DNA from: Cryptomeria japonica
Lineage: Eukaryota; Streptophyta; Pinopsida; Cupressales; Cupressaceae
Assembly: GCF_030272615.1 (NCBI RefSeq)
Contig: NC_081413.1
Span: forward strand, 334,218,302-334,282,301
Reading direction: 5' to 3'
DNA length: 64,000 nt
In this document: piece after piece, positions 12,700 through 24,475 of the stretch
Layout: each line of letters opens with the position of its first letter
How positions within the stretch are numbered: the first letter of the stretch is position 1
Program-made: the position numbers and the translations under genes
Notes under the pieces: generated by a model
The model's input: the letters and a program-made list of their open reading frames with translations, nothing else
Databases searched by the model: none
What the model was told of the DNA's origin: nothing

Positions 12700-13925
12700 C
12701 TCTTCGGGAATTAAACCTTGGGAAGCCTTAATTCTAATGCTTCATCTAACGGAAATAGTATAGGTAGGACTAATAGTTGTAAAACTCATGCATTAGAGGG
12801 AAAATTTAAAATTTGAATTTGAATTTTGAATTTTGGAAACAAAGTTTGCAAAATTCAAGAAAATGATGATTATACAATTTGAACTTTGTGGAAAGAAGAA
12901 ATGACACAATCTCTAAGAAATATTTATAATTAATAAAAAGAGATTGAAATTTAAAATTAGGGCCAATGGGATACCATTTAATTTCAAATTTAAAATTGAC
13001 ACAATTAAGATCTTAAAATTAAGTCAGATGATAATTAACCACTTAATTTTAAATGTTTCCTTGAAAGTTGCAATGTTGAAATTGGGAAGTGTTTTCAATT
13101 TAAAAGGGATCAAAATTTGACAAAATCGGCCAATTTTCTGGATTTAAACAATTAAATACAGTCATAATAGTCTCCCAAAATTTTGGGAAAAAAACCAGGG
13201 ACCGTGTGTAAGTTATATACGGTCCTCCCAACTTTTTCAGAAATTTTCAAGGATGAAAGCTACAATGATTTGAGAGCTAACCCCAAAAAAATGATAGATT
13301 TTATGATCTCTAGATAGGTGAAATTAAGGTTTGAATGTCGAAATAGGACCCTATTAGGGTTTTGAAAAAGAAAAGAAATTGAATTGCAATTTTGAAAAAG
13401 ATCAAACCTAATGGATAGGGCCACCTTAAATAATATTTAGAAAGCTGAAATTGGTTGAAATTTATTGAAATTTGCACAAAATCCAATTAAATTTGAAAAT
13501 TAGGGTTTTAGGACCTAACCACTGAATTTTGAAATTTTGAATTTTGGGAAAAGGAGGGAAATTGAAACTTTGAATTTTAGGCAAGAAGAAAAGTCTGAAA
13601 ATAGTCACAAATCTAAGAATTAAATGTAAATACAATTTTTGCACAAGCTCAAGTTGATGTTTGAAAATTAGGGTTTTGACAATTAACCACTTAATTTTGT
13701 AAATTTGATTTGCAAATTGAACAAGACAATGAAAGAATTAAATTTGACAAGCAATGTAATTTTCAGATCTAAGACAATAGATAGCAATTTTTCCAAAATA
13801 CAAGTTCAATTTCAATTTTAGCAACTAGGGTTTTGAACAAATTAACCACTAAGTTTGTGTAAATTGCAAGAAAATTTAACTTGTAAATGAAAAGTATGCT
13901 ATAATTTTCAATGTAAAGAATGTAA
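12700..13925 (-). other. 5' leader of the nested gag-only element
   Basis: Non-coding AT-rich leader between primer site and gag. It holds degenerate repeats about 160 bp apart around 13499, 13668 and 13825, each with TAGGGTTTT followed by a variant of AACCACTAA. No gene seen. Confidence 0.6.
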
Positions 13926-13941
13926 GACGTCGGGTTCACCA
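13926..13941 (-). promoter_or_regulatory. Primer-binding site of the gag-only element
   Basis: On the minus strand TGGTGAACCCGACGTC lies three bases inside the 5' LTR. It begins with the TGG expected opposite a tRNA CCA end. The rest is not the tRNA-iMet type; I cannot name the tRNA. A near-identical site occurs at 32685-32700. Confidence 0.8.
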
Positions 13942-13944
13942 AAA

Positions 13945-15145
13945 TGTAATATGGTGAAAAATGATGAGGGGAGATCAAGTGGAAATCTTTACTCCCCTCA
14001 AAAGAGGGATGAAAGTTTCACAAAGGAGCCCCTTCAATTTTTCACACATTACATTCAAAAGAGGGGTTGAATTCACTAGATCCAATCCCCAATGGTAAGA
14101 GATTGAATACTAAGTGAATTGCAATGAATTTGGAAAGTATTAGGAAAGTAAATTAACCTTTTGTAATAGATTAGTTGAATTAAGCAAATTGAGACTAAGT
14201 GCAGAAATGACAAAGAAACTATTATATCTTGAGATAGAGATGCAGGATGAATTTGTGCACCTGGAATTAGCAGTAGAATGTCAAAACAAAGCTTCCCTGT
14301 AAATCTGAGCAAAAGTTACAAGGACCATGTGTAAGTTGCACACGGTCCTCCAAACAATCTGCGCACCGAAAAGGGTTTTTTCATCTTTGAAAATGAAGCC
14401 TAAACCTGCAATTATAGTCATGCACCTATAACCTACACACAAAAAAGAGAGGCAAATGTTATTGGGATTGGGGGTTTTCCTTCAGGTCAAACCCTGTTTT
14501 GGAATTAACCAAGTGATTGTTAAATGTTGCAAGTAAATGAAAGGAAATGTCTAAAGTAAATCCACCTCAAGGAGGGGATGTAATTGAAAGGTTGATACCT
14601 TTGTAGATGAATTTGCTTGAATGGATATGTAAAATAGGATGTCTTGAATGTTGAAAGAAATATCCTCTTCAATGGTTGAATCCTTGTCTTGAATGCAACA
14701 CCTAGCCTTGAAAGGACATTTTAAATTCTCAATGCTTGAATGAATTCTTGAATTCTTATTTTTGCTTATGATCAAATTTGCTTATCATCGACCTCTCCAA
14801 ATAGGAGGGGAAGTGCTCCTTGTATGCTTGCCAATTAGGGGTATTTAGGTATTTTCCCGTCTTAGTTCGACATAGAGAAATTTTCCCTTCTTCACAATTG
14901 ACAAGCCCAATGCAAGGGGAGACCAAAGGGGGGCCAAAATAGGGCTAGGACAAGGGTGCCACACCCATGTCCTACCCTGATTTAGGACAGGCAGCAGCAA
15001 AAGACAGTGTAGAATGATGGAAAATGCAAGTTATTGATGACATGATCATGTTTCAAGTTTCCGATCAGGCTTAGGGATTCGTTCGCTAATGCAAAGACCC
15101 AAATGTGGTCAAAAATTGCAAGGGTCACAATTTTATAACGCTATA
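13945..15145 (-). repeat. 5' LTR of the nested gag-only element
   Basis: Partner of 7342-8544, collinear over its whole length. The outer end reads CGCTATA where the other copy has CGCTACA, so the terminal TG on the element strand has decayed to TA. Confidence 0.93.
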
Positions 15146-15150
15146 GGTGG
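15146..15150. repeat. Target-site duplication GGTGG (right copy)
   Basis: Matches 7337-7341. Removing the element and one copy restores the host integrase frame. Confidence 0.92.
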
Positions 15151-15480
15151 ATCTTGCCTATGAAGTCGAGTCTCCACTAGGAGAAGGGCTAAGCCAATGA
15201 GAGGGGTTGGAGCTTCTATGGTGGTACATAAATTTAATCACCATGGATCTGACATTGAAGACACTTCTTCATAAATTTGTATGCTTCTTGTTCAATGGTG
15301 TGTCAATAATAGCGAGTTCTTAAGAGTTTTTTGGATAAGCTTGGATCACTAGAATGGGCTCCACATATACCATCATGTACCTTGTGTAAAGTCATTTTAG
15401 TCTCATTAGTGTCAATATATCTAAGAAGTGTATTGTCTAGCTTCATCGGTAGAGGGTTTCACTGATGATAATATATTGAG
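15151..15480 (-). pseudogene. Tat-type integrase, N-terminal part
   Basis: The minus strand carries the integrase zinc-finger region (YKFMKKCLQCQIHGD, keeping the CxxC pair) followed by the start of the catalytic core, with WRLDFIGKI just before the insertion point; the first catalytic Asp is encoded at 15165-15167. Stops interrupt it. It continues in frame at 7336 on the other side of the nested element. Confidence 0.8.
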
Positions 15481-15899
15481 AGGCTTGATGTCAAAATGTT
15501 TGGCATTAGTTGTTTGATAGGTTAGGAGGGATATTTTGGTCAAGAATGTATTCATATATGTTATGGCACCAGGGAGAGGTGGGACCAACTATTTCACATA
15601 CAAATTCATATGGAGGAACATTGAAAGTGAGGATCATAAGCTACTCCACCAATAATTTTCACTGTGGCTCATTGCCAGGTATGTCAATAAGAGATCTTAT
15701 TGTTTCTATGGAATGTGTTGCTTTATTTTGCACTCTTGGTATTTGCTTGAAGATAATATCATCAAAGTACTTTTTAAGATCATCTAACTTCCTATTGTAT
15801 GGATTGAGCTTGTCATCCTTGGTCACATAATCATTGTTAACTTGTTTAATGATTAGTTGAGAATCACCATAGGTATGAAAGTATTTAATTTCCCATTTG

Positions 15900-16231
15900 A
15901 TAGTTGTTTTAAGGCCAGTGATGAGGGCCTCATATTTTGCAATGTTATTGGTGTAGGGAAATCTTAATTTTTAGGCTTTATGGATTGCATCCCCTTTAGG
16001 TGTGAGAAAAAGAACTCCTTTTTACGAACCATGTTGTGTGTAGGATCTATCAAAATATAGCTTCCAATCATTGGATGTCATTACTACAAAGATTTCTTCA
16101 TATGAAAAATCAAATACCAAGGCATGATCTACTGTGGTAGGAGCTTCTGTGAGTTGGTCGGCTATGACTTGACCTTTTATAGCCTTGCAGTCAATTGTGT
16201 ATTTGATGTCAAACTCACTTAGAATCATCAC
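15900..16231 (-). pseudogene. Second RNase H-like domain of the Tat element
   Basis: The minus-strand frame at 16022-16231 includes the SEFDIKYTI...KGQVIADQLTEAP linker and then WKLYFDRSY, the start of a second RNase H fold with its first acidic residue. A second, archaeal-type RNase H after the ordinary one is the hallmark of Tat-lineage gypsy elements. The frame degrades below 16022; plus-strand frames here are antisense shadows. Confidence 0.75.
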
Positions 16232-17778
16232 CCATTTAGCTAACCTTTATATTTCCTTGTTTAGAAGATATTTTAAAGGATCTCTTTTTGCAATTATCTT
16301 TGTCTTGTGATTCAACATGTAATGTCTTAGTTTATGGGCAACAAACACAACAACCAAACAACTCTATCAATGGAAGTATAGTTAATCTTGTATCCCACTA
16401 ATGTGTGGCTAATGTAATAGATATGTTTTCTTGTCCTTCATCATCATGTTATACTAGGAGGGCTCCTAGTGCTATAGTCATAGCTAATATGTATAAGATT
16501 AGTGATCTTCCTCAAACTGGTGGCATCAATACTAGTGGTGAAAGAAAATACTCCTTGATTTGTTCAAAGGCATGTTGATAATGTTTTTTCCATTTGAATG
16601 GTACACCCTTACAAAGAAGATACTAAAACAGCTAGCACTTGTTTGCGAGTTGAGATATGAATTGATGGATAGCTTGCAGTTTACCTTGGAGACTTCAAAG
16701 TTGTGTTAGGTTTGCAGGTGGAGGCATATCAACGATTGCTTTTACTGTGGTACGGTCAACCTCAATTCCTCATCAAGAGACAATGAATCCTAGGAGCTTG
16801 CTTAAGGTGACTCCAAAGACACACTTTTGGGATTAAGCCTCACTTTGTATTGTTCTATCTTGTCAAAGATTACAGCTAGAACATCTAGTCGATTGCCTCT
16901 AGAAACTGATTTTGCTAAAAGGTTATCCTCATAGTCCTCCATTAATGTATGCATCTTATTATAGAATATTGTATCCATAAGTCTCTGATAAGTGGTTCCA
17001 ATGTTCTTGAGGCCAAAGGGCATGACATTCCAACAGTATGTTTCCCAAGACCTTGTGAAAGAAGGTTTATGTTGATCTTTAGGTGATATTTGTATTTGAT
17101 TATAACTAGAAAATTCATCCATTAAATGTAGCATTTCATATCCTGATGTAAGGTCGACTATCATATCAATGTTGGGTAGTGGGAAATCATCTATTGGACA
17201 AGCTTTATTTAGATCCCTTAAGTCTGTACATATTTTGATATCTTCATTAGGTTTAATGATAGGTACCAAAATGGATATCCATTCAACATAATCAATCGGC
17301 CAGATGAAAATGGCATTTGAGAGCTTCTTTTATTCTAATTTTACCAACAAGGTGATCTATGGGTGCATTTCCTAAGCTTTTTCTTAACTGGGTTGGTACT
17401 TGTTTCTAAGGATAGATGATGGAGGACTAGTTCAATATCTAGCCCTAGCATGTTTGCATAGGACCAAGCAAAATAGATTTTCCTTTGTGTGAAAAACTCA
17501 GTGAAGTTTATTCTCTCTATCTCTATAAGCGACAAACCAAAGTGCACTACCTTAGGACCTTTTGTTGTCCTGATGTTTTGTTGCTATGGCTTTCTACTAG
17601 GAGTGGAGAATTTTCTTGACTCATAGGGAGAATGACCAACCTTCCATCTTCGAGCATCTTAGAGAGGTTTTCATGCACAGATTCATCCTTTACTTTTACT
17701 TTTTTGTGGTCAGAAGGTGACTTACGGTTTTCACCTAAAGACCTCATGTTTTAATCGTCTTCGAAATAGGACATAGGG
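16232..17778 (-). pseudogene. Reverse transcriptase and RNase H of the Tat element
   Basis: The RT core is open at 16802-17269: VPIIKPN...CTDLRDLNKACP, then FSSYNQI, VMPFGLKN and MEDYEDNLLAKS. The catalytic YVDD is changed to YEDN (altered codons at about 16922-16930), so it is dead. An N-terminal RT segment with FAWSYANMLGLD lies at 17341-17547. After RT comes an RNase H region (about 16235-16650; VPFKWKKHYQHAFEQIKEY, then LGALL). Several stops and at least one frame change are present. Confidence 0.85.
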
Positions 17779-17781
17779 TTA
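17779..17781. repeat. Target-site duplication TTA (left copy)
   Basis: TTA abuts the inverted repeat starting at 17782; its partner is at 18727-18729. Confidence 0.65.
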
Positions 17782-18726
17782 AAGCACAAAGCTATGTCAC
17801 ATTTCAGGCCAACTTATCAACACAAGTAAATTTAAGTAATTCTAACTAAAAATTAATTTTAGTCAAACATATGGTCTATAGAGATTCATTATAGCTATCT
17901 TATATATGGGCCAGAACTTTTCAAATTGGAATTGTCTACTAAATGTGTATTTTATATCACTTTGGGTCTAATTACCAATTTTATTTTTTTTGAAAACTTG
18001 ATGTTTCAACAACTCCTGCTCTTATAAATTAAAAAAATTTTGAAATGTAAAATACCCTTTTATAGATCTATGAGTGAATTTTCTAAAATATATATCTTTT
18101 AATATTTTAATTAGTTAATATATTTTATTATTTATTTTTATTGAAATTAGGTCATCAACACTAAAATATAAGATAGATTATCTTGTAAAGGAAAAATACT
18201 AAAATTTATCTAAATTTTTTGAAAAAAACAAATGCACTAGAGAAAAGAGTCTATGTCAAGATGATATAATTCTTTTCCAATTTGGATAAATAATTAAGAA
18301 AAAAGGTGATGCCAAATGGAAAGAGTTATATTTCAATACATGCAACTTTTCAATTTTATTGAAATATATATATTGTAGTTAAAAAAATATTTTTCCACTA
18401 AAGTTTCAAGTTATCAATATACACAAAAAAATTGAAGAAAAAAGGTCAAATTTACTATATAAAGTGCGACGCCTCGTGTAACTTCAATTTCAACATTTTA
18501 TCAGCAACTAAATTATAGTGTTTACTTTATAAGAAAGTATATTCAAATAATTTTTTTAATTTATTAAAAAATTACAAACATAAAATACAAAAACAAAATA
18601 TACATTTTATTTGTTTACATCATTTCAAAATTCAAAACATATATTTCACTTTCTATTGATTTAATTTAAAAAGTTGAATCAGCATTGGTCACTCCCTTTA
18701 TAGAAGTGTGACACAGCTTTGTGCTC
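17782..18726. mobile_element. 945-bp non-autonomous TIR element (Harbinger/Tourist-like candidate)
   Basis: The ends are inverted repeats: left AAGCACAAAGCTATGTCACA, right the reverse complement of GAGCACAAAGCTGTGTCACA, differing at two of the first 20 positions. A TTA duplication flanks both ends. The interior is very AT-rich and has no gene. Host pol sequence continues on both sides. A three-base TTA duplication is the signature of PIF/Harbinger-type elements; without a transposase the assignment is inference. Confidence 0.75.
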
Positions 18727-18729
18727 TTA
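18727..18729. repeat. Target-site duplication TTA (right copy)
   Basis: Partner of 17779-17781. Confidence 0.65.
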
Positions 18730-19703
18730 CCCCGTAGCATCGGGATCCATGGTAAAACCAGCCTTATGATCACTTGATAGTATATCCTCTCAAAGTTCTA
18801 GAACTCAGCAATAGCTTCATTATTCTCAAACATCTCTAAACTCGGTGGTCCATGTTGGTCCCAAGCAATAAGCTCATGAAAGACTAAGAAAATATTGTCA
18901 TTCGTATTTACAAAGTTTATAGAAGTAGCACTCAAGGTTAAAACAAAGGTGTCATTGGGATCCAAATTTTTTGGATCCATGCTTGCCCATTTGGGAAAGG
19001 TGGATCACCAGGGTCTCTAAGGATTCAATCTATGGCAAAGGTACTGGAGGTTTTGGATGTATCTCATTCATATTCATAGGAGTCTGTTTCATAAAACTCA
19101 TCAGATGTCTTAATGTCATCAAAAACATCAGCATCTTTGGTTGAAGGAAACTTAGTACTTGGAGTTCCCAATTTCAATGGTTCAAAACCAAGTCCTTTGT
19201 TCTTCAACAAGTTTGGTGGCTGAATGGGTTCCTTGATTCATTTTTTTTGGGCCCCTAGGCCACTATAGCCATCATATCCTTTCTTTTTCATAATAAGGAA
19301 GCCATTGTCATACTGTTCTACAGGTAATTTCATTGGTACAAATTCTTCCTCTTCTTTGTAAAGCTAGGTGGAGATGTCCTCCTCTGTGTCTTTTGTGTTA
19401 AGTTGTCCCCATTTAGTAAACATGGTCAGTGGATAGTACTAGACGATAACCTTTTTCTCTTTTTTTATGGACATGGTTTACCATAATATTTTGGTGCTAA
19501 TTGTAACTAGCCAATGTAGAAAACCTCTTTGATGTGGTACTCACCACAATCTTTGTCTTGGATTTTAATCAAGACCTTGGAATTAGATGCAGATTGCGTG
19601 GTTGATTTGGTTAATGATGAACGGTCAACGTAAAAGGGTTTGGATGATGAAGCAACTTGATTTATGGGCACTTGGTGTTCATGGGTTCCTATAAAATATT
19701 GTA
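18730..19703 (-). pseudogene. Protease-RT linker region of the Tat element
   Basis: Degraded minus-strand polyprotein sequence between protease and RT. An open piece at 18798-18980 (HGPPSLEMFENN) resembles linker rather than an enzyme domain. Tat elements usually have a long, poorly conserved linker here. Several stops. Confidence 0.5.
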
Positions 19704-20147
19704 TTATTGAAAGGGATTTGGATCACCTAGTTTAGTGATGTCAATGCCATTGTAGGGAAATTTGATGCATTGGTAATATGTCAATGGTACGACTTTCATG
19801 GAATGGATCCATGGTTGACTAAGGAGAAGGTTGTATCCAAGATCAGGGACTAAAGTGTGGCATAAAGTATCTTTCTTGACAAGACCAATCCTGATAGGAA
19901 GTTGGTTGACTCCTTTGGAAGGGCATCTTGCATCATCATATGCTTTTATCACTATTGTTTTTGAAGCATCTATACGTTCCTTGGAGAATCTTAACATTTT
20001 GACAAGATTCAATGTACATATTTTAAGGTCCGCTCCTCCATCTATCAAGACTCGTTTGATTTTACATTTATGGATAAATACCTCAAGATAAAGGGGATCA
20101 TTTTGATTTGGTTTATGGAAAGGTGTCTCAATCTGTAAATGTAACAT
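19704..20147 (-). pseudogene. Retropepsin-like protease of the Tat element
   Basis: A 147-residue open piece. The active-site segment reads VLIDGGADLKIC, with the catalytic Asp kept and Gly-Gly in place of Ser/Thr-Gly. A flap-like AYDDARC stretch, LPIRIG and the closing LLLSQPWIHSMKVVP match Tat/Athila proteases, which cleave the Gag-Pol polyprotein. The piece is intact, but the rest of the polyprotein is broken. A plus-strand frame at 19831-20091 is its antisense shadow. Confidence 0.85.
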
Positions 20148-20453
20148 AGTTTTTGGTGGTGAGATGTCCTATCATGGTTTGAAATTGATTTATGTTTATG
20201 TTAGATGGGACCGAAGACTCTTGGAGAGCTTTATCAAGCATTGTGTTACGTTAAGGAGATAAGAACAAGAGCTCGAGAATGAACATTCAAGTGGGTTTTG
20301 CCTAGGTGTTCTAAGAGATTGTATTGTTGGAGGGTTGTAGCCTTGAAGTAACCCCTTGCAAGGTCACTTTAGAATGACGAGTTGTGATAGTGATATTTGG
20401 ATTCTTGTTCCTTACAATAATGGTGGATATGTGATTGTCAAGCTGTCAGATGT

Positions 20454-20458
20454 GTTTG
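20454..20458. repeat. Target-site duplication GTTTG (left copy)
   Basis: GTTTG before the LTR start at 20459, repeated at 26356-26360. Confidence 0.92.
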
Positions 20459-20978
20459 TGTTAGAACATAATGTTATTAGGGATCACATCCTTATAACAT
20501 TTATATATAATGTTCTATTATAAGGTTATAAAACCTTATATATTATATGCTTTATAAGCATATCCCATTTGAAATAATTATAATCTAATAACTATTAGAT
20601 TATTAATTATTTATGATTGGGGGTTATTGAAAAGGTGTGACTAGTGAAGTCACCCTTCCTCCTATATTTAAGGAGGTTCTCTCTCATTTGAGAGGTGTGT
20701 GAATTTGGAGCTTTATGGTGAGTTGTATCACTATGCATATGAGGTATTATTGGCCATGTGGAAGTATTGGAGGAGTGTCCCCAGGTTCATGTCTATTTTA
20801 TGATAGACTATATTTGTAAGTGTTTTAATTAAATGATGCTTTATGGGGTTTTTTACCCGAAAGGGTTTTCCCCATGTATATCTTGTGTAATGTGTACATT
20901 TATGCATGTATGATTCTCATTTCATTTATTTTATATCTTGTTTATAATGATTAGTATCCTAAGATCCTAATTTATACA
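20459..20978 (+). repeat. 5' LTR of the copia-like element
   Basis: Starts TGTTAGAACATAAT and ends ATACA directly before the primer site. About 520 bp. Relative to the 3' copy it has 10 extra bases near 20567. Confidence 0.92.
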
Positions 20979-20990
20979 TGGTATCAGAGC
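20979..20990 (+). promoter_or_regulatory. Primer-binding site, tRNA-iMet type
   Basis: TGGTATCAGAGC directly follows the 5' LTR. This is the complement of the 3' end of initiator tRNA-Met, the standard primer of plant copia elements. Confidence 0.93.
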
Positions 20991-23900
20991 AGGTTAGGCT
21001 ATACTAATCATTTTTACAGGTTATACTAGAATATATAAAGGACTTTGTGAGAAACCTCCTTATGCTCAATCAACACATATGCAAGGTCATTTTTTGTAAT
21101 TTATCTAATATTCTTTTTCTTGAATTTTAAAATCATTTCATGAAAGTCAAGTTAGGAGATTCTATCAATTTTTTTTACAAAAGTTATATCTTGAAAAAAA
21201 AATCATATTTTCTCTTAAATATTCATGTAGTATAAGATTATGCTTACCAACCATCTAACTATTAAGTGACATAAAAATATTAATAGCTTGTGAATCCTAA
21301 AATCTACAAAAGATAACACACCTATTATTAATAATCATATTATTTAACCAAAACCTACTTTTAGAAGAGCCATGCATTATATAGACACGTGATATTTTGA
21401 TTTTTTTAAATAATTTTTTGTATATGTCTAAAATTACAAAAATAATTATAGATTTTAATTTTTTATTAATAATTTATATCCATATATCATTTTAAGTGCC
21501 TCATATTACTTCACTAAGGGCGACATGTAAACATGTTTGTACTTATCCTCACCATATATCAATCACCAATCACCTCTTTTTCGACTAAGTGTTATTTTAA
21601 AATGGTTGTGACCTTCCACATCTTTGACCAAACACTGTTTTAAATGATCATGTTCTACTCTTAAAGGACATATCGTTTAGTAGCGACTTCCTTATAAATT
21701 TATGGAATGGTAAAAAGGTCCACGTATGAGGTTTCACCCTTAGAATTTTTCCATGTATCTTGAAAATATGAAATAATTCTCAATTCTTTATGCTTCAAAG
21801 TTGTCCATACTCTTCTTCAAAACTCCCATGTGGTTGTGATGACAAAGGTCATGACATTTGGCTTTACACCTACAAATTGGATTTCCTTAAAGTTTTTTAA
21901 ATTAAACAAATCTATTCTATGAGTGGCATCTCTGAAACGTAACCTGCCCAAGCATCGAACCTTCATATTGCTAATTATGACAGTGCAGATGAATGGACTA
22001 AACAAATCAAATGGATTTTACAAGCATCTTACTCAGGGAGTCATATCTTCATTAAATCTCTCTTTCCCTAGAGGTAACCTAGCAATTATTGATCTTTTCT
22101 TGAGGAAGATCATTAAATTCACACGTTGAATATCATTTGTCAACGTTGTGGCCCCCTCTTCCAAATAAGTGTTTTCCTTGTTGACAGCCCGCATGCTTTG
22201 TCTTGACCAGTGCATAGATTGTCCATAGTAAGCCCAATTTCTTACAATTAAGCCTGGCTAAAGAGGAGCTATTAAAATTAATATATATTTCCATGAGTTC
22301 CACATTAATACAAGATCTTGTCGTCTTCACCATAATACTGCTTTACATTTACTTTTCACTTTGGACTCCCACACTTAATTATAAGGAAATTGTATTATTC
22401 TAGATAGCTTCATATTTTTTTATTGATTTGATTAGGGTTGAAGGTTGGCCAATATGTGAGCTCTGAATTCATGGAACAAGTCTATTTGTATAAAATTTAA
22501 ATATATTTTAATGGGTCTACTATACTTTCTTGATGGAAGATATTGGAATTCTAAATTCTTTTGTCCCAAATAATTTATGATATTGATATAATCATGTCTC
22601 TTTCAAAAAATATTGAAGATTGAAGTATTTGTATTCTTATAATCAAATGATTTTAATTCCTCTCAAATCCTTGACTTTAATGTCAATAAAATCTCATACA
22701 TCTTTAGAAAATACTCTTTTTGTTTTTCTCATATATCATACATATGAAGTTTCCTTTATGAAACAACTTGGACCCTAAAATGAAAAATATGATATTAGAG
22801 TTGTTTCCTAATTGATTCATGAAAAAGGTTCCAAGTTTAGGCAATTACCTTGCATGTGAATAATTTAATAGGAACTTCAGATAAGTATTCATGGCTAGGG
22901 ATTGACAAAAACTTGATATTAGATATTTTATATGTCATAGAAAAGAGAAGTCCATTCATGGTCAATACTAAAAGCTAGAAAGAATTCTCATTATTTTTCA
23001 TATTGAAATGGATAAATTTGTTGCCTAAAGAATGACAAGGTAAATCAAAAGGTAAGTTTTTTTTTAAGCTCTTACATATCCATACATAAAATGGAATTGC
23101 TTACAATCTTAAATCCTATCTTCAAGTGGACCTCCCAAACTACTTATATTGTTATGATCTATATTAGTGCATTGATTTGCATTACAAAAAGTCATATGTG
23201 AACTAGTAGGAATAAAGGGAAGGAACATCATGATTTATCTCAAATTTAATTTTTTATACGTATTTGATGGAGGATATGCCTTATGTTAACATTAGGTATA
23301 TTCTTTATTATAGTATGTTTGATAGGAAAATTTCTTGATATCAAACTATCACAATGATAAACAAGGTAATCATCTATCTATCTATAAATGTAGGGTAAAA
23401 TATTTATTTTATGAAATGTACAAGCTGGTAAATATGCATAAGTAAATTTAAAAATTTCTCATTAGCATCCTCTTTTTGGAGATCCAAGTGATTTGTTATT
23501 CTATTCTATATTTGATCCATTTTTTTCAATCATACTATTTATAATGGGTGACTATCGCCCTTATAAACTGTATGGGGAGCAAACCTAGAAAGGATAGTTC
23601 ACCCGTTGCCTATTTTTATGGATCATTACTATATGTAGTAGTATGTCTATTTTTTAAACAAGAAAACTAATTATTCATGCGTATTCTCATGAAAATATAT
23701 GTTGATCTCCTTGCATTGGATTATATTCTAAATTTATGAGGAAATTATATGATCTTTGGCAAATGACAAAAAAATAATATTATGTTCTTTCTTTGCACCA
23801 AAAATGAAGTTGATTACTATGTTACTAACTATATTGTTTATTCTATGGCGAGGTTATACCTTCAAAACATATGGTGCAAGTTCTATTACATGGATGGTGC

Positions 23901-24106
23901 AATACTTTAATGAGAAGACTATCTTCTATGTGTCTTTGAATCAAATGGATAAAATATGAATGTAGCTCTTGAAGAATCACTATAGCCTTGAACATTTATG
24001 GAAGAGTTCCATTTGGATACATACAATGGATACATATGAAAGTACCATATTACTTGAAGTTACTTTACTCTTTCTAGAGAATATCATTTCTAAAGATCAA
24101 AATGAA

Positions 24107-24220
24107 CATTGAAGATCATGGGCACCTCACTCAAGTGAAAGCATTCTATAATAAAGGCACCTTGAAGATCATGGGCACCTCACTCAAGTAAAATCATTCT
24201 ATAATAAAGATAATTTGAAG
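24107..24220 (+). repeat. Tandem duplication, ~57-bp unit
   Basis: Two adjacent copies of a unit starting TTGAAGATCATGGGCACCTC and continuing to CATTCTATAATAAAG, with a few substitutions. A third start (TTGAAGATCATGAGCAC) follows near 24218. Confidence 0.8.
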
Positions 24221-24286
24221 ATCATGAGCACATACTATATATTATAATTTTCGCCATCACTTTGAAATCCTCTATGCAGTGATTGG

Positions 24287-24475
24287 CTTTAAGGTGATGC
24301 CATTAAGGGGGAGTGTACATGACACCACCTAGTGGCTAAATCCTAGATTTAAGACCTAATAGGCATAAGACCTTTAGGCATTATATGCTCCAAATTCAAA
24401 TAATGTTTGGCCTTAGGTGATGCCATTGAGGGGGAGTGTGCATGTCAATGACACCGCCTAGTGGCTAAATGTTGG
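24287..24475 (+). repeat. Duplicated polypurine-tract/LTR-start-like segments
   Basis: Two similar segments (about 24293-24345 and 24418-24470) each read GATGCCAT(T)(A/G)AGGGGGAGTGT followed by GACACC(A/G)CCTAGTGGCTAAAT. Purine run plus TG is the usual polypurine tract/LTR junction of copia elements. They look like internal scars rather than the working 3' end. Confidence 0.6.

Larger units (their letters stand above)
7342..15145 (-). mobile_element. Nested gag-protease-only Tat-like LTR retrotransposon
   Basis: A 7.8-kb element with two LTRs of about 1.2 kb (7342-8544 and 13945-15145), a perfect GGTGG duplication, a primer site next to the upper LTR and a polypurine tract next to the lower one. 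It therefore reads on the minus strand. It contains gag, a protease-like segment and a proline-rich frame. No reverse transcriptase, RNase H or integrase is visible between 8566 and 10340. It sits inside the integrase of the larger Tat element. It must have depended on enzymes supplied by another element. Confidence 0.92.

Noticed and set aside
13499-13835. TTAGGG/TAGGG motifs suggesting telomere-like repeats
   Set aside because: They are single motifs about 160 bp apart within degenerate leader repeats, not tandem telomeric units.
15510-15830. 106-residue plus-strand frame
   Set aside because: It is antisense to the Tat pol region on the minus strand and has no family signature.
19831-20091. 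86-residue plus-strand frame
   Set aside because: Exact antisense of the protease domain at 19704-20147.
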